64,000 nt of DNA from Mesodorylaimus sp. YZB2_4 (taxonomy: Eukaryota > Nematoda > Enoplea > Dorylaimida > Dorylaimidae), in the NCBI GenBank assembly GCA_030248295.1, contig JASANH010000082.1, forward strand, positions 124,001 to 188,000, in the 5' to 3' direction. Every line of letters begins with the position of its first letter. Within the stretch, counting starts at the first letter, position 1. Position numbers and translations under genes: made by a program. This document shows, one piece after another, positions 25,379-38,500 of the stretch. The notes under the pieces were generated by a model. That model did no database searches and was not told where the DNA came from. It saw nothing but the letters and a program-made list of their open reading frames with translations.

Positions 25379-26060
25379 ATCTGATTTAGCAGTTCGAAGA
25401 GGGGCGCATCAGGCGAGGGTGTCAGACTTACAACTTTTTCATGTTTTGACCGTTCTTTTTTGCTGTGTTGGTTTCTTAAGGCGAAGGCAGTTTAATCGGA
25501 AGTTTGCCAACTGTGCATTCGACACTTATCAGAGTAACTTATTTTGGAGCCTGTTTCTTTTCTGAAAATGACACTTGTTGGGGAACTTGCATATTACACT
25601 GCTCGCTTTAGTATCCTTGTATGGTTATGACCCTGACTTGACTTCGTGAGCCATTACGTTCGTGACTTCTGTATTCCTGATCCTGTTTGTATTCAGCGTC
25701 GATGCCATACGAAAGTTGGTATTTTGGTTGTGGCCGGTGGTGTTCGTGTCCGTGCTCGCTTTATAGTCAATAGTTTTAGTGTTTCTTGTGGTTTTGTAAT
25801 CGGTCATCTTTGAGGTCTTGAATAATCTAGATGCAGAAGTAAAACACGGCAACCGCCAATGAATTATGACTTACCGTGAATTTGAATTGATAGGATTCTG
25901 CTATAAAAGGAATGTAACCTGCGAATCATGAGTCATACTGTAATCGGGCTAGCCCCGGGGGAAACTGTCGTGTCGCACGCAGTATCCAAATGCGTCACCT
26001 TCGTTTATGTGTCGACTTAAATTTAGAAAGCCGAACACAATGAAAATTTGAGGGAAGTAT
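25379..26060. other. Intergenic region between Rab2 and SCAPER
   Basis: Moderately A/T-rich, no recognisable gene. It should contain the Rab2 3' UTR and the SCAPER promoter; no convincing AATAAA was seen close after the Rab2 stop. Confidence 0.6.
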
Positions 26061-29000
26061 ATGAACAACATGGACGACCTGACGATGAGCAGAACGACGG
26101 ATGAAAATGGCAACAAGCAGGTGGGTGCTATAAACACAGTTTTAGTAGGCCCAAAGTTGAAAACCTCAAAATTCCAAACTCGGAGATCTCAGCTCTACAG
26201 GCCTGTGAGTTTACATTTGAATTTTGTCACCACATTGGCCTACCTATCTTTGCTACACTGCTTAGCGATCGATTGTTCACGGAAGTTTGCCGTCAGACTG
26301 CGGAGAAAGATCATTTGCATTCGCAGTTTATGGATTACAAAAATGGTCACAGGCCTGATTTCTAGAAAATAATAACGGTCACAGAAACTAGAAACTAATA
26401 ACGGTCACAGAACCTACTGCTTCCCAATGTTTCAATTTCGTTTTCCTTTCAGAAACCAATCGAGCGTGAAGCAAGTTTTGACCAAGTTCGTAAATTGGTA
26501 AAAAAGGAAGGAATCGAAGCGAAAAATCTCGTCTCTTGGCACGTGCCCTTGAATGAAACGCTTTCTGTCGATACTGGTGTTAATGACGAAAGATCTGGAC
26601 AAAAAGAAGGTAAATATGGGAAAGGCGGGCAAGGCCGTTTATGTTGAGAGGTGTGTTTTTGTTCAGAAAGAAATGAATCGGATGAAGGACCTAAGCTCGT
26701 TGATGAACCAACGGGAAAAAGCGACACTCCCACTCCAACATCGACTGCATCGGTGGCAATGAGAGTGAAGGGCGGGGTAAAAAGATCCGATTTTCGATCG
26801 AGACAGTGGAGCTATCTGTTCGATAACTTGCGGCGCACTGTGGATGCAATTTACGATACCTGCTATTTCGACCAGAGCATCATCGAATGCAAGGTAAGCC
26901 TGGGTATGTCTACATTTGAACTGTCATCTGTCAAATTCTTGCGTATTAAAGAAGCTTCTAGAATGTACAATTTTGGTGTGGGAGAGCGTAAAAATCCGAT
27001 GCTTTGTTTTAGGAGGCTATTATGATCCTGGAAAACTGTACCAAAGATTTCCAAGCACTAATCGATTACTTGAATAATCAAGCCGTTTGGGAGAAGTCAG
27101 AAAAGTAACGTTCGAGTGATTCCCCCCATACCCTGTGTAATTATGTCGAAGCACGTCTCATTTTAGGCCCATTTCAATGGCGTGGGAAGTGCGAAAGACT
27201 GCCTGCTCGCCGAATAAACATTTCCCTCCTCAAATCGCCAAATACGAGCCGTCTCGAATGAATCTTGGCAATTTATTGGTTACAAACCTGCAAGTTGTGG
27301 ACAGGTAAGTCGTGGGGGGTTTGTTGGCCAGCCGCTTTCCGAGTTACATTTCTATTTAGTGGCCGAGCCTGCTCAAGTGCTGTTAGCCATTCAACCGGTG
27401 AAGAGAGCGTGGTGAGGGCAGCACCCGCCATGAGGAGTCGACGAAGACCCAGGCCAACTCGATTACTCCCCACAACTTGCACCTACGAAGAAGTCATATT
27501 ACCAGCAGTCAAGAAGACTGTTCCCGAGGCGGCTTCGCAAGCCTCGTCTTACGAGCAATCTCTTGTACAGACGGAGACTTCAAACGCGATAACTCAGGAC
27601 AGCGAACCTCAGAGACGAGAGCTGGACAACGTCGAAGCGCATGCAGATCGAGAGAATGAGCACGACCCTGGCGAAGGAAAGGTGAATGGTAAGTATCCCC
27701 TGTGCATTTACTTTACTTTATAGCTGAGCTCTCACGACCATTTCTTTGTAGATGACGAGGGATGGGAAGTAGTTCGCTACGCTCGAGGCCGACGTAATTC
27801 GATGGAGGGAAAATCGGACCAACTTGATCGCTTTTCAATCACTTGTGACCAACATTCGAAATCGATGGCTCCAAATCAGCAGCAGATTTCGCCCAAATTT
27901 TGTTCATCAGTGGCTGGTAGATCGACAAAAGCGTCCGTTTTTCCTCGCAATGCTCAAGAAATTCGTCAAACGAAAGCGTCATTGGGCAAGATGGTTTACA
28001 ATCGTCAGTACTTGGCTGATCAGCGTCAAAAGGAGCTGGAAGACAAGTTAAGGTTGTTCGACCCGCGATCATCATCGTCCGTTAGTGGACGCCGTCGAGC
28101 GTTCGCTTCTTCCGGATCGTCCATCTCGTTGCCCTCGTTAAACAGTCGTATTGGAATTAATTTCTCCGATCCGGAAGCGGTAAAACGATCGGCTCAAGCG
28201 TTGAAGGCGGCCCTAATGAAAGGTGGCGGACGGTCTAGACGATTTCGCAGCTATCAGTCCATGGAGAGTGTGCAGAGTCTGGAGAGTATCAAAGAAGAGG
28301 AGCACGGCGGCATAGAGAAGGAAGTGATGGCCGAAATGACCGCGATGGAGGAAAGCACGCAGACGGATGGCCACGGTCCATTGTCGGAGGATGGTGATCA
28401 GCCCGTGAATAACGGAACTGCCAACTTTGATGCAGAGTCGATGGAAGATGGGAACAACGCGGCGACAGCGGTTGCCAGCCTGGACGATGCGAATAAGAAG
28501 GAGGTGCAATACGAAGACCAGTTGGCTGTGGAAGGCGACCCAGAATGCGATGAAACATGGAAGCATCTGACCGAAGAGGAAGAATCGTTGGCGCAGGAAG
28601 AAGAGAGCATACAAAAGGAAATGGAAGAGGAACGGAAATCGATCGATATCGAGATGAGCCGTCAGATCGAGGATGATGATGGGGACGAGGTGGAAAGCAC
28701 CGAGGTGAGTGAAAGCATTGGTTCCTGTTGCTTAATCTGACGCCTTCCTCTTCCTTTAGGCTAACGAGGCGGAGGATGGACAGCAAGCATCTACAGACAT
28801 GCAGTTGAACCCTAGTGTAAATCCGAAACCGATGAGCTGGCAGGAACTGGTTGCCCGTTGGGAAGGTCAGTCTTGCATTAGCCGTGTTGAGCTTTTAGAT
28901 AGAAAAACGGGTCAGATTAGAATCTAGAAATAAACATGGGTCCCTAGTACACTGGTCCAGTAATCCCAGGGGCGAGGGTTCGATTCCCGCTCGGGCCTCA

Positions 29001-32000
29001 TGTTTTTCATTCTCTTTCTATTATTCTTGTGTGCTGACTGGGAGTTCTATTCCAGCTGGTCCGTTTTCACGATCCAATCTGTGCTGGGGTGATATGGTAG
29101 AAATGGAACTGGCCGAAGTTCGATCGCCCGGCCAAGCGGTGCAAGTGCACGAGAAGCTGTCGTCACCGTCGAGGCAAAAGTATGAGATCATATTTTTCAA
29201 AAAGTTATGTATTTATACTGGGTGACGTTTAGGAACTTGACGGAAGCGATCAAGAAACGGGAAGAGCGAAGAGCGAAAGCGAACGAAATGCGTCAACAGA
29301 TTCTTGAACAAAGGCACCAACGGATGAGAGAACTGTCGAAAAGAGTAAGCGATTGGAAAAACTTGGCTTTGTAGAAAGGTTATTCGTTCGTTTGGATGTA
29401 GGTGGAAGAGGTTCAAGAAGCTCGCCGATATTTGGTCGATAAGAAGAAGGCTATTATGGAAGAACGATTGGCCAAAGCGGAAGAGAATCGAAATATGCTT
29501 TTGTTGGCTAGAGTGAAGAAAGCGCACGACGAAGATGAAAAGGTACAGTGCGCGTTTGTACTTTTTTTGCTGTTTGATGTGTGCTAATTTTTAGGTGAAT
29601 GAAATCGCCTTTATCAACACGTTAGAGGCGGATAATAAGCGACTGGACGTAATTACGCGTCAACAGGACCTGGAATCGCGTCTGCAGACAATACAGGTTT
29701 TGGAAATCATCTTTTTCCAATTTATCTGTGTTTATTGCCTAAACTGTTTAGGAAGAACGTCAGCGGAGGTGCGAGGAGAAAGCGGCGCGGGAAGCGGCAG
29801 CAGAGGTGAGTCCATGGGAATGGTATTCTATGGGGTCTGCTTACATTGCTATTTGTGCTTAGGAAAGACGAAAGGTTGCCGAAGAACGTCGGCAGACAAA
29901 ACTCCTTGAAAGAGCCGAACGGACAAAAAGACGTCAAGAGCAAATTGAACAACAGCGATCAGAACAAGAACGGGAGCGACAACATTTGGCGCGAGAAAAA
30001 GCGCGAGAACGGGAAGGACGATTGGCCGAACTGAAAGCGGCGAAACAAGCGAATACAGAGGAACTCATACAAAGGATCCAACAGAAGGTATGATGCTTGA
30101 GGGAAGGAGTAGCCGAGGTGAGCGGGCGGCTATGCAAGCACGTATTGTCTAGCGTATGAGTAACGTGCACGATACCTAGTTGTTTGAGTTCATTTTTGGT
30201 TCTAGCAAGAAGACAGCATGCGTCGGCATGAGGAGAATTTGGAGCAAATAAAACAACGTGCAAGTGAGATGAGTACGCCGCGATCGGCCAGCTCTTTGGC
30301 TCATGGCTACGACGTAAGCTCGATGGTTTTGGAAATGTTGCGTCCGCCGAGCTGCCAGCCTTATGTGAAACAGAAGCTGTGCACTGTCTGCAACATCTTG
30401 GTATAGTACTTCTTTTTAACATTAGATTGGGATGCTTCCTCGAGGATTCTTCTCTGTGCTGTATAGATTGGCTGCATGTCTGCGGCGTTCCCTCTTTTCG
30501 GGCGTTTCTGTTTGAGGATGGTGTTGGGTGCTGATACCTCATTTGGCTAACCAGCTTCCATTTTTCGTTTGCTTTCGAATCCTTCATCTAGATCTCCCTG
30601 AGCTGAGCTATTGTGTGGAAGTTAAGGGCCTCGTTATTTGGTTGTGAGAACTTGGTTAGAAAGATTTGGTTTTAGATTCCAACCGATGTGCACTTATTGG
30701 CACATCTGAAAGGGAAACGTCACGCGGGGGCCCTGAAAGACGCTTTGCCTGGAAAAGCGATGACGAAGGAATTGGCTGTAAGTTGTCAGTTTTTGAATTT
30801 GACTTTGGCAAAACATTTTTTTGTGGTTTCAGGATCAAGAAAATCAGAAATGCATTGTGGAGGCCAGTGACGAAAAGGTCGAAGCTTTGAGCCCGTCTCC
30901 TTCCGCTTCGTCGGATCGTGCGAAAATGAACAGAAAAAGACGGCAGCGATTGCGCCAGAAGCTACTAGCGAAGTAAGTTGATTTGACAGATTCGGCTTCA
31001 GTTTTTCGAATTGTTTGCTGAATGTTAGACTTAAATATTATTCGTAGGATGAAAGAATACAATGCCAATTGGGGGAAATCGCAATCGTCGTCGTCGCAGT
31101 CATCTCCAAATTTTCAAAAGTAAGCCTTTTGAGGCAAAGCGATGGTGCAATCTTCAGTCGTGCGTATGTTTTTAGGATGATGAAAGTGTATCGGGATATA
31201 AATCGATGCTTGGAAAGCTGTGGATTGGATAAGCAATGGCTGTCAGTAAGTGAGGCCTGGACCTAGCTCAGGACTGGGTTACGCAATACTTTTGGTTTAG
31301 GCCGATGTGCACACGTTGGAGAGATCGGTGGGGGAGCTGACCAGAATTTTGTCCCAACAGGTAAAGCGGCGTCCACATTGCACCTCGGCTGACCGGCTGC
31401 CGAGCTAACCGAGCCAGCCGAGCTGTCAGCTGAGCTGACGTGCGTTCTTATTGCATGCTTCGTTTTGGCTCAGCTTGCGGCTGGCTCAGTCTGCGGCTTG
31501 CGGTCATGTCAGCTCGGCTGGGTCGTTCACATTATAAGCCGCGACGGCGATTGAAACATTCTGTCTGCTTTTCGGCGGGCTCGGCTGGAGAACTCGGTCT
31601 GCTCAGCTCGCAGAAAGTTTCCGTAGAACCAAGACTACTGCAGAGGATTATCATCGTCAAACTCGAAAGAGTAAAAGTAAAATATGGCTGCTATTGGTCT
31701 GCTGAACGAAGAGCAGTACATGACCTCTGCACAACCTGTTGCGAGCTAATCTTTAGCATCACGGACATCCCAACCACGCATGCGTGCGCTCACGAACAAA
31801 CATTTTTTAACTCAGTTGACACAAAGGGTATCAGGTCGACAGTTCTATCTCTAATGATCAGAATGAGAAGAAACATTAATGGAACTACATAGTCAACAGG
31901 TTTGCTAGAGTCGGTTCCACTACTGCCACTTTTAGTAATACCCTCATCGATGTATATGCTGGGCAACTCTATTGTAGTTGCTCATTTCTAAATTCAATTA

Positions 32001-35000
32001 GCGTGCCTTCTGTTAATCTTGAATCACTCTATTTCTACCGGACTTCAAGCTCCAAGCTCGGCTGGCTCGGCTGGAAAAGTTGAAAATTTTCAACTTTCCC
32101 AGCCGAGCTGGCCGAGCTCCTGAGCCGCACACCGAGATGAATGTGACCAGTCCAGCTGAGCCAGCCAAGCTGAACCAACCGCAAGCCTCAAACCGAGCCA
32201 GCCGCAAACCGAGCCGACCGCGGGCTAAGCTGGCTGAGCTGATAGTCGCAATGTGAACGACACCTCAGCTGACAAGCTCGGCTGGCTCGGCAGCCGAGGT
32301 GAAATGTGGGCGGCCCTAAAGTTTATCGATTGAAATTTTATTGGGCTTTTTGTCAGGCGATGGGGGGAGGTCTTGAGTGCGTGGACCCTGACGTAAAAAA
32401 GACATTCTTCTTTTTGCAGGGGAGCGGGAAGGAGCAAGAATTGTTTCATGGTTGTAAGATTCAAGACCAAGCGCTGTTGCTATTGTCCGTTTTGGAAAAA
32501 CAGAACGCGTTGGAAGTGACACGATTGCCAATGCGGTAAAGATGGTCGCTTAGTGTAATAGGTGTGTGTGGCCTGTCCTCAGGTGGCCCCTCATACAGCG
32601 TATGAGTTGGCTGGTCTATACGCCCCTCCAATGGAAGCAGCTGTTGGGTCGATGTCACCAGCTTGCAGACCTAGTGTTTTATGCGCGCAACCTTCCCCGC
32701 GGCATCTTCTCCAATGTAGGGCTATGTATGCAGGTTATTACACTAAGAGGAGGCGAAGAATTAGGAGTCAAGACTAAAAAAAACTTGAGCCCTAGCCAGG
32801 TACGCAGGGTCCATTTTGGATGTGTATCTTACCCATTGGGACAGGCGGGATACTCAGTTACACGGTGCAGTAGTCAGGTTATCAATGCGTGTGGTTTTTA
32901 CAGGTCCATCATGAACGTGTGCAATATGTTGAAAATATCGATTGCCAATAACGCCGTCACGTCGATCGATATGATGTACTCGAATCGAATCAGTTCTTGC
33001 ATCGAAGACTTAGCTTTCCAGTTGCAAGTAAGCTGCGCTTTATTTGGTAGTCCGTGCGGAGGGGATAAGATCCACGACACGAGGCAATTTCAAGCCTACC
33101 AAACCTGGGGCCTACGCCCATATGATCCCCAGAGAATTTCAATCTGACTCCACTATTTTCAGTGCTTTAACCAAGAAAAGTTCAGTGGCAAGCAAAGCAA
33201 CCAAAAAGTGGTCCCTCAAGAAGTTGTGGTGGCTCAGATGATGGCGTTGATTACGTGCCAGTTGGAAGAAGTTATCAAAGTGTTGAAGAAAGGCAGCTAC
33301 GGAGATTATTACGGTGGCGAGGATGGGTTCAGATCACGTGTGTCCTTGGTCCTGAGGTAAGGAGGTGGCTCTGACGAATTGTCGAAATGGCAATGGTATT
33401 TTCCTTTTTAGTTACATGGTGGCGTGCGGAGTTGTTGATCAGTTGGGAGCGTATTGCGCAACTATTGTGGATCTGCCGATGGAAGGTGTTCAATACGAGG
33501 TGGTCGTGGGTGGTTTCAAGTTGGTCACGGCCATGTTGAAATGTTTTGTGTTCAGGTGAGGTGCATGCGCTATTGATGTAGAAAGTTTAGCCATACTTTT
33601 TGTATATGGATTGTAATTGCGATTGCGTTTTAGTTTGGGCAGCGTGCGAACGATAAACGAGGATACAACGCAGCTGTTGGAAGCGATCCGGTGTACAGAA
33701 TTTTGCAGTCTTGTGCCAATACTATATTCGGTATTGTTGAGTCCGAATACGATGTCGTTGGCGGGCGACAGGCAGACTCCTCCGAAATTACCCGATTCGG
33801 CAATCAGTTTGGTGACAGTGGCTCTGGACTTGATGAACAGCGCCGGGGCCGCTAGCTGGCAGCTTTTACAAGTGAGGGGATTGTGTCGTCTCCCACTGGA
33901 TCACAGCTTTCATATCATGAGCATCTGATTTTATCGTTTTTTGGTTTGTCCCACTGTCTGTTGTAAGATCAAGTGGTTTCTATGAGATAAGGCCGGCGAT
34001 GACACGAGATCCTCCTTTTCAGGACATTTTGGGCCAAGAAGGCAGTTCGTTGGAGTTTCGGCACGTTGCGAGCTTTTTGATATCGTACGGGAATCGTTAC
34101 GAATGCCAGGCCGTACTGCATCGCATTATTTCGTGTGTGGGCCATTTCACTGTATTGAATGCCGAAAATCAGGTGAGCTACTGGTTATTTTCGTTTGTCT
34201 CTGACGGGACCTCGCTCAAGTAACCCCGCTTGTCACAATCAATTGTCGAATTGTGTTTTTTCAGGCTTTAGTTCACGTTGGTAGTCAGCCGAGTATACTG
34301 CAGCAACTGTGCGTTTTGCCGTTCGCTTACTTTTCGGATAAGAAGCTGACTAGAATTCTCTATCCCACTTTGATGGCTTGTTCGTATCAGAACGAGGCGA
34401 ATCGACATTTGTTGGAGCAAGAAATGAGCTGTACTTTGCTGTCAGACTTTTTGAAGGTGAGTACTTTGGTGGGCTCGCATGAGGGGGAATAGTATTGATG
34501 TTTGTGCTGTCTGATCAGCTTGGACGACCGCACGATATGGTAGATCGGATCGGGACTGACAGGCACCATTGAACTTATAACATGGCCGTGTGCGAGAAGT
34601 TGAGTAGCCTAATGGAGGGAGCTGATATGATATGAAGGGTCGGACCCGAAGAAGGCCCCGTGTGCTTGTATTGTGTGGGGTGCCCTTGGAAAACCTCACA
34701 GAAAGAGGGGGTTTGACTGAGGGCTAAAATTCTGATAACTACTGCGTGTGACGGACTTCAAGTTGTACGAGTCTAATTAGTGCGGGAAAATGCTGGAAAT
34801 CATGAGACAGAAATGTCTAGTGGGTCAGTCCCGATCCGATCCTTGTGGATATGCAAGCTGGTCAGATGGCACAGACAGCATTGCTATTCCCCCTCACGGC
34901 TGGTCTCGAACTGCAGATCGCAGGAATTTGGCCAATAGTGTAGGTTCACTGAATATACAGGCTAGAGCGGTAGAAGTGGTCAAAGTGGACCGTTGGTCAC

Positions 35001-35179
35001 CTGTGGATGCTGCTGACTTAGACACCGTTCCATTTTAGCAGCAAATGTCTTTCGAGAAAGAAAAAGAAATCAGTGACTGCAACGATGTGGACACGGCACT
35101 TTATCACTTGGAATGGCGATTTCCGAAAAATGAATGGAAAAATGCTGTTGATTATTTTGAGACGCCTATGTCGGCTTAG
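26061..35179 (+). CDS. SCAPER: SCAPER, S-phase cyclin A-associated protein in the ER
   Basis: About 28 exons: 26061-26120, 26453-26609, 26667-26893, 27013-27104, 27167-27304, 27360-27688, 27752-28704, 28760-28865, 29056-29179, 29233-29344, 29402-29542, 29595-29696, 29752-29805, 29863-30087, 30206-30400, 30676-30777, 30833-30972, 31048-31119, 31176-31245, 31301-31360, 32420-32535, 32583-33027, 33163-33356, 33412-33555, 33634-33871, 34023-34172, 34265-34456, 35039-35179; roughly 1690 residues. Landmarks: the SCAPER N-terminal domain (WSYLFDNLRRTVDAIY, MAWEVRK), an acidic middle, long Arg/Glu-rich coiled coils (exons at 29233-30087), one C2H2 zinc finger (CTVCNI...HLKGKRH, 30206-30777) and the conserved C-terminus (LPFAYFSDKKLTRILYPTLM, EQEMSC). 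It is a cytoplasmic/ER protein binding cyclin A; human loss causes a ciliopathy-like retinal disease. The exon at 32583-33027 may hide an intron. Confidence 0.93.
28945..28996 (+). repeat. tRNA-derived fragment (possible SINE head)
   Basis: In the SCAPER intron 28866-29055, TAGTACACTGGT resembles a pol III A box and GGTTCGATTCC at 28977-28987 is a perfect B box. There is no room for an anticodon arm between them, so it is not a functional tRNA. The stretch AGGGGCGAGGGTTCGA...CTCGGGCC is closely repeated at about 59869-59899. Confidence 0.5.
31366..32316. mobile_element. About 950-bp inverted-repeat element in a SCAPER intron
   Basis: The left end (GCGGCGTCCACATTGCACCT...) and the reverse complement of the right end (GGGCCGCCCACATTTCACCT...) match over at least 55 bp with small gaps, including CACCTCGGCTG, GAGCCAGCCGAGCT and GTCAGCTGAG. 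More copies of the GCCGAGC/GGCTCGG motif occur inside both ends. The element is flanked by TAAA on both sides (31362-31365 and 32317-32320), a candidate target duplication. No transposase frame is visible. It begins five bases after the exon ending at 31360, so the left target site is part of the 5' splice site. Confidence 0.8.
34504..34880. mobile_element. Fold-back element in the last SCAPER intron
   Basis: GTGCTGTCTG at 34504 and CAGACAGCA ending at 34880 form the outer ends. An inner perfect inverted repeat, GATCGGATCGGGACTGAC at 34543-34560, is matched in reverse complement at 34824-34841. The intervening arm sequence (CAGCTTG and flanks) pairs imperfectly. Size about 377 bp, non-coding, consistent with a small MITE. 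Confidence 0.6.
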
Positions 35180-35518
35180 TTTGTGCTGTAAATGGAGTAT
35201 CACTTGTGTGCGTGTTGGTAGACAGCTATTCTTCTATACTGGTCAGCCTTCGTCATTGGCTCCGTGGTGTTGTATGGCCTTACGATCAGTGAATGCCTAT
35301 TTTGGTTTTCTTACGTCGCCACACCGCGAATGCAAGGCCTTACGATTCCGGGTGTCCCGTGCTGTGTGTTTCTCGAGATTTTCTGTTAGCCGTGCAGGCG
35401 GAAGTTTGTGGCTAACTTATCTGCATGGTGCCGTCGGTTCTTCTTTGTTTGGTTGGGACACTGGCTCGGTTGATAGGAGCAAAGTGGGAAACGATTTGTT
35501 GGAGCCAAGTGGGAGACT

Positions 35519-38500
35519 ATGGACGGCGAAGATTGCATTCATGACAGCGATGTCGGTGGGGTGGACACCGATGGGGACGAGTCGAACGACGATTCTGGCC
35601 CGATGATCGTGGACGAAGATGATTTGGGGATCGATATGGACGATGGCTCGCACAAATCGACCGGGGAAAGTGGACAGGAAAACAAGAGTTGCGGGTCTGA
35701 TTATCGATTTGAAGTTATCGAAGCGGAGAAAATTAGCCAGCACATGTGCGATATGATTCGACAAGTGACCAATGTGATCCAGGTCAGGCCATACTGGAAT
35801 ATCAGGGAGAGAATTCCAAAATATATTGCAGATTCGAAGTGACGCGTAATTTTTTAGATTCCACCTACGATCGCTCGGACATTGCTGAATTATTTTAAAT
35901 GGGATACGGAAAAATTGTTGGAAAAGTAAGAAATTTAAACGGATGACGTTTTGGATTTGACATCCGTAACGAATTCAGATATTATGAACACGATGATCAG
36001 GAGAAGCTGTTTAAAGATGCTCATATTCATACTTCCGGTTCAGCGAAATCGCACGAGGCCGTTCCATCGAGTTCGGGCAAGGAAGAGACGTGCTCGATAT
36101 GTCTGACTGATTGCCCAAGTTCGGTGAGTCATTCTTTGAATGCCATCATCGTGTGCTCCATAGAACTCGGTTTAGATCATGTCGGGTCTGGAATGCGGGC
36201 ACCGCTTTTGCGGACCATGTTGGTCCCAGTATTTGACGACTCGAATCATGGACCACGGAGCGGGTCAAGTAAGCTGTTGCTTTTTTTCGAATAACTTTCC
36301 GAAATTTTTGTTGGGGTTGGTTGGCCCCGCCGCTCCAGCTTCCCCCCCCCCCCCCCCACAGGACGTCCAGCCTGTTTTGCCTTTTCCGGCCGGCAAGGTC
36401 GTAAAGCTACCAGCTCTCAGGGCGTTCTCTCTGACGTCTCCACTAGGAGCGCCTCCGCCGAGGGTCCTATGCTAGCACCAGTATCATCCTATTCTGGGGC
36501 GAGAAAGGCGGGAGGGATCTTTCCGACTGGCGTTCGAGCAATCTCTACTCATGTCGTGTCCGCCACTTGACGGTACCGGGTGCGTAGCCCAGAGTCGGGT
36601 GTGCAAGGCCAAAGTGACATTCCAATCCGGATAGAACTTGGGCCTCCTGGCCACGGTTGCTGGCCCCAGCAATGGTGGACCAAGGCCACCGTGGCTCCTT
36701 CTTTGAGTAGCTTGTAATATTGATTGTAAGCTAATCTCCCTTAATTTTAGACGATCACGTGTGCCGCGCATGGTTGCAAGACTTTGATCGATGATGGTCT
36801 TGTCATGTAAGTCGAGCCTATCCATTTTATTCACTGCTTTGATCTGCTGTAATCTCGATTCTAGGAAGCTCGTTCAAGATAAGCGAGTGAAAAATCGATA
36901 TCACCATTTGATCACGAGCAATTTCGTCGAGGTATGCAAGCTATATGGTACCTTTCTATTGTACAATGGCTGCTTTTCAGTGCAACAAATTGTTGCGATG
37001 GTGTCCGTCAGCGAACTGTACGAATGCTGTCCGTGTGCAATATCCGGATGCGAAACCGGTTCAGTGCAAGTGCGGATTCGAATTTTGGTAAGCGACAGTT
37101 GAGGCAGGGAATGAGACGTAAATTTATAAGCGGAGGCTAGTCTAGGATTGAGAGATCCACCAGAAGGTACAGCCGGAATGTTGAGGCTCGTCTGGCAATC
37201 AATCCTCTGCAGGGGGCTTGCAGTTTGGAGCCTCACCTGTAGGGACGATGTTTCAGCCATAGACTAGGTCGAAAATATTGTTGGCTGCCCTGGGTTTTTG
37301 GTGTGGTCACTGCCTCCAGTAATACATACCCAGGTACACAATCGCAGCAGTAGTGGCCAGTAGTGGTAGGTAGGACCCATCCTCTTTCGGTGGTACGGCC
37401 TCAGTATGCAGACGATCCTTGATTTTACAGCTTCGCTTGCGGCCACGAATGGCACGATCCCGTTAGTTGTGCGATTCTTCGCAAATGGATCAAAAAGTGC
37501 AACGACGATAGCGAGACGTCGAATTGGCTAGCGGCCAACACGAAGGTAAGGGTCTACTGGTGGCTGGTGTAGCCATGTCTTGCAGACGTAGGAGGGAGTG
37601 TGAAGACAAGAATTCCGACTTGAGCAGGAAAGTCTCGCGACCATACCTGCGGCTGAACCATCAACCCTAGGGGTTGGCGTTTTTCAGCCAGGGTAGATCG
37701 CTTACTCCCACTTGCCATGGCCTTACTCCCACTGGCGCCGGGGTTACAATTGGCTTGCATTATGAACGAGCATTTGGTATGTAGGAATGCCCGAAATGTC
37801 ACGTGACGGTCGAGAAGGACGGCGGGTGCAACCATATGACGTGCAAGAATCAGAGCTGCAAGTTCCAGTATTGTTGGTTGTGCCTGGGACCGTGGGAGCC
37901 GCACGGGTCATCGTGGTACTCGTGCAATCGTTTCGATGACGCTTCGGCAAAGGCGGCTCGCGATGCTCAAGAGGTAGGCGATGCTGTGTGGCATTTCTTT
38001 CTTGCACTTGCATTTTCTCCTGTTTAGAAATCTCGTGCAGCCTTGCAACGCTATTTGCATTATTGCAATCGATACATGAATCATATGAACAGTCTGAAAT
38101 TTGAAAATAAGGTCGGTACATTCCATTTGCCTTGTGTTCCCTTTTCGGGCATTGGTTCTTTTGTAGTTGTACGCAACTATTAAAACGAAGATGGCGGAAA
38201 TGCAGCAGTACGGGATGTCTTGGATCGAGGTGCAGTTCTTGCGGAAGGCCGTTGATGTATTGTGTCAGTGTCGGAGGACATTGATGTACACCTACTGCTT
38301 CGCATACTACTTGGTTAAGAATAATCAAACGGTGATATTCGAGGTAAGGACAGGTCCGATTTGTAAGATTATTTTTCCTACAAAGGCATTCAATTTCAGA
38401 CGAACCAACAAGATTTGGAAATGGCTACGGAGCAGTTGAGCGAATTTTTGGAACGAGATTTGGATAAAGCCAATTTGGCAACGTTGAAGCAAAGTGTGCA

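Noticed and set aside
28945-28996. Possible functional tRNA
   Set aside because: A and B boxes are present but there is no room for an anticodon arm and the acceptor stem does not pair well.
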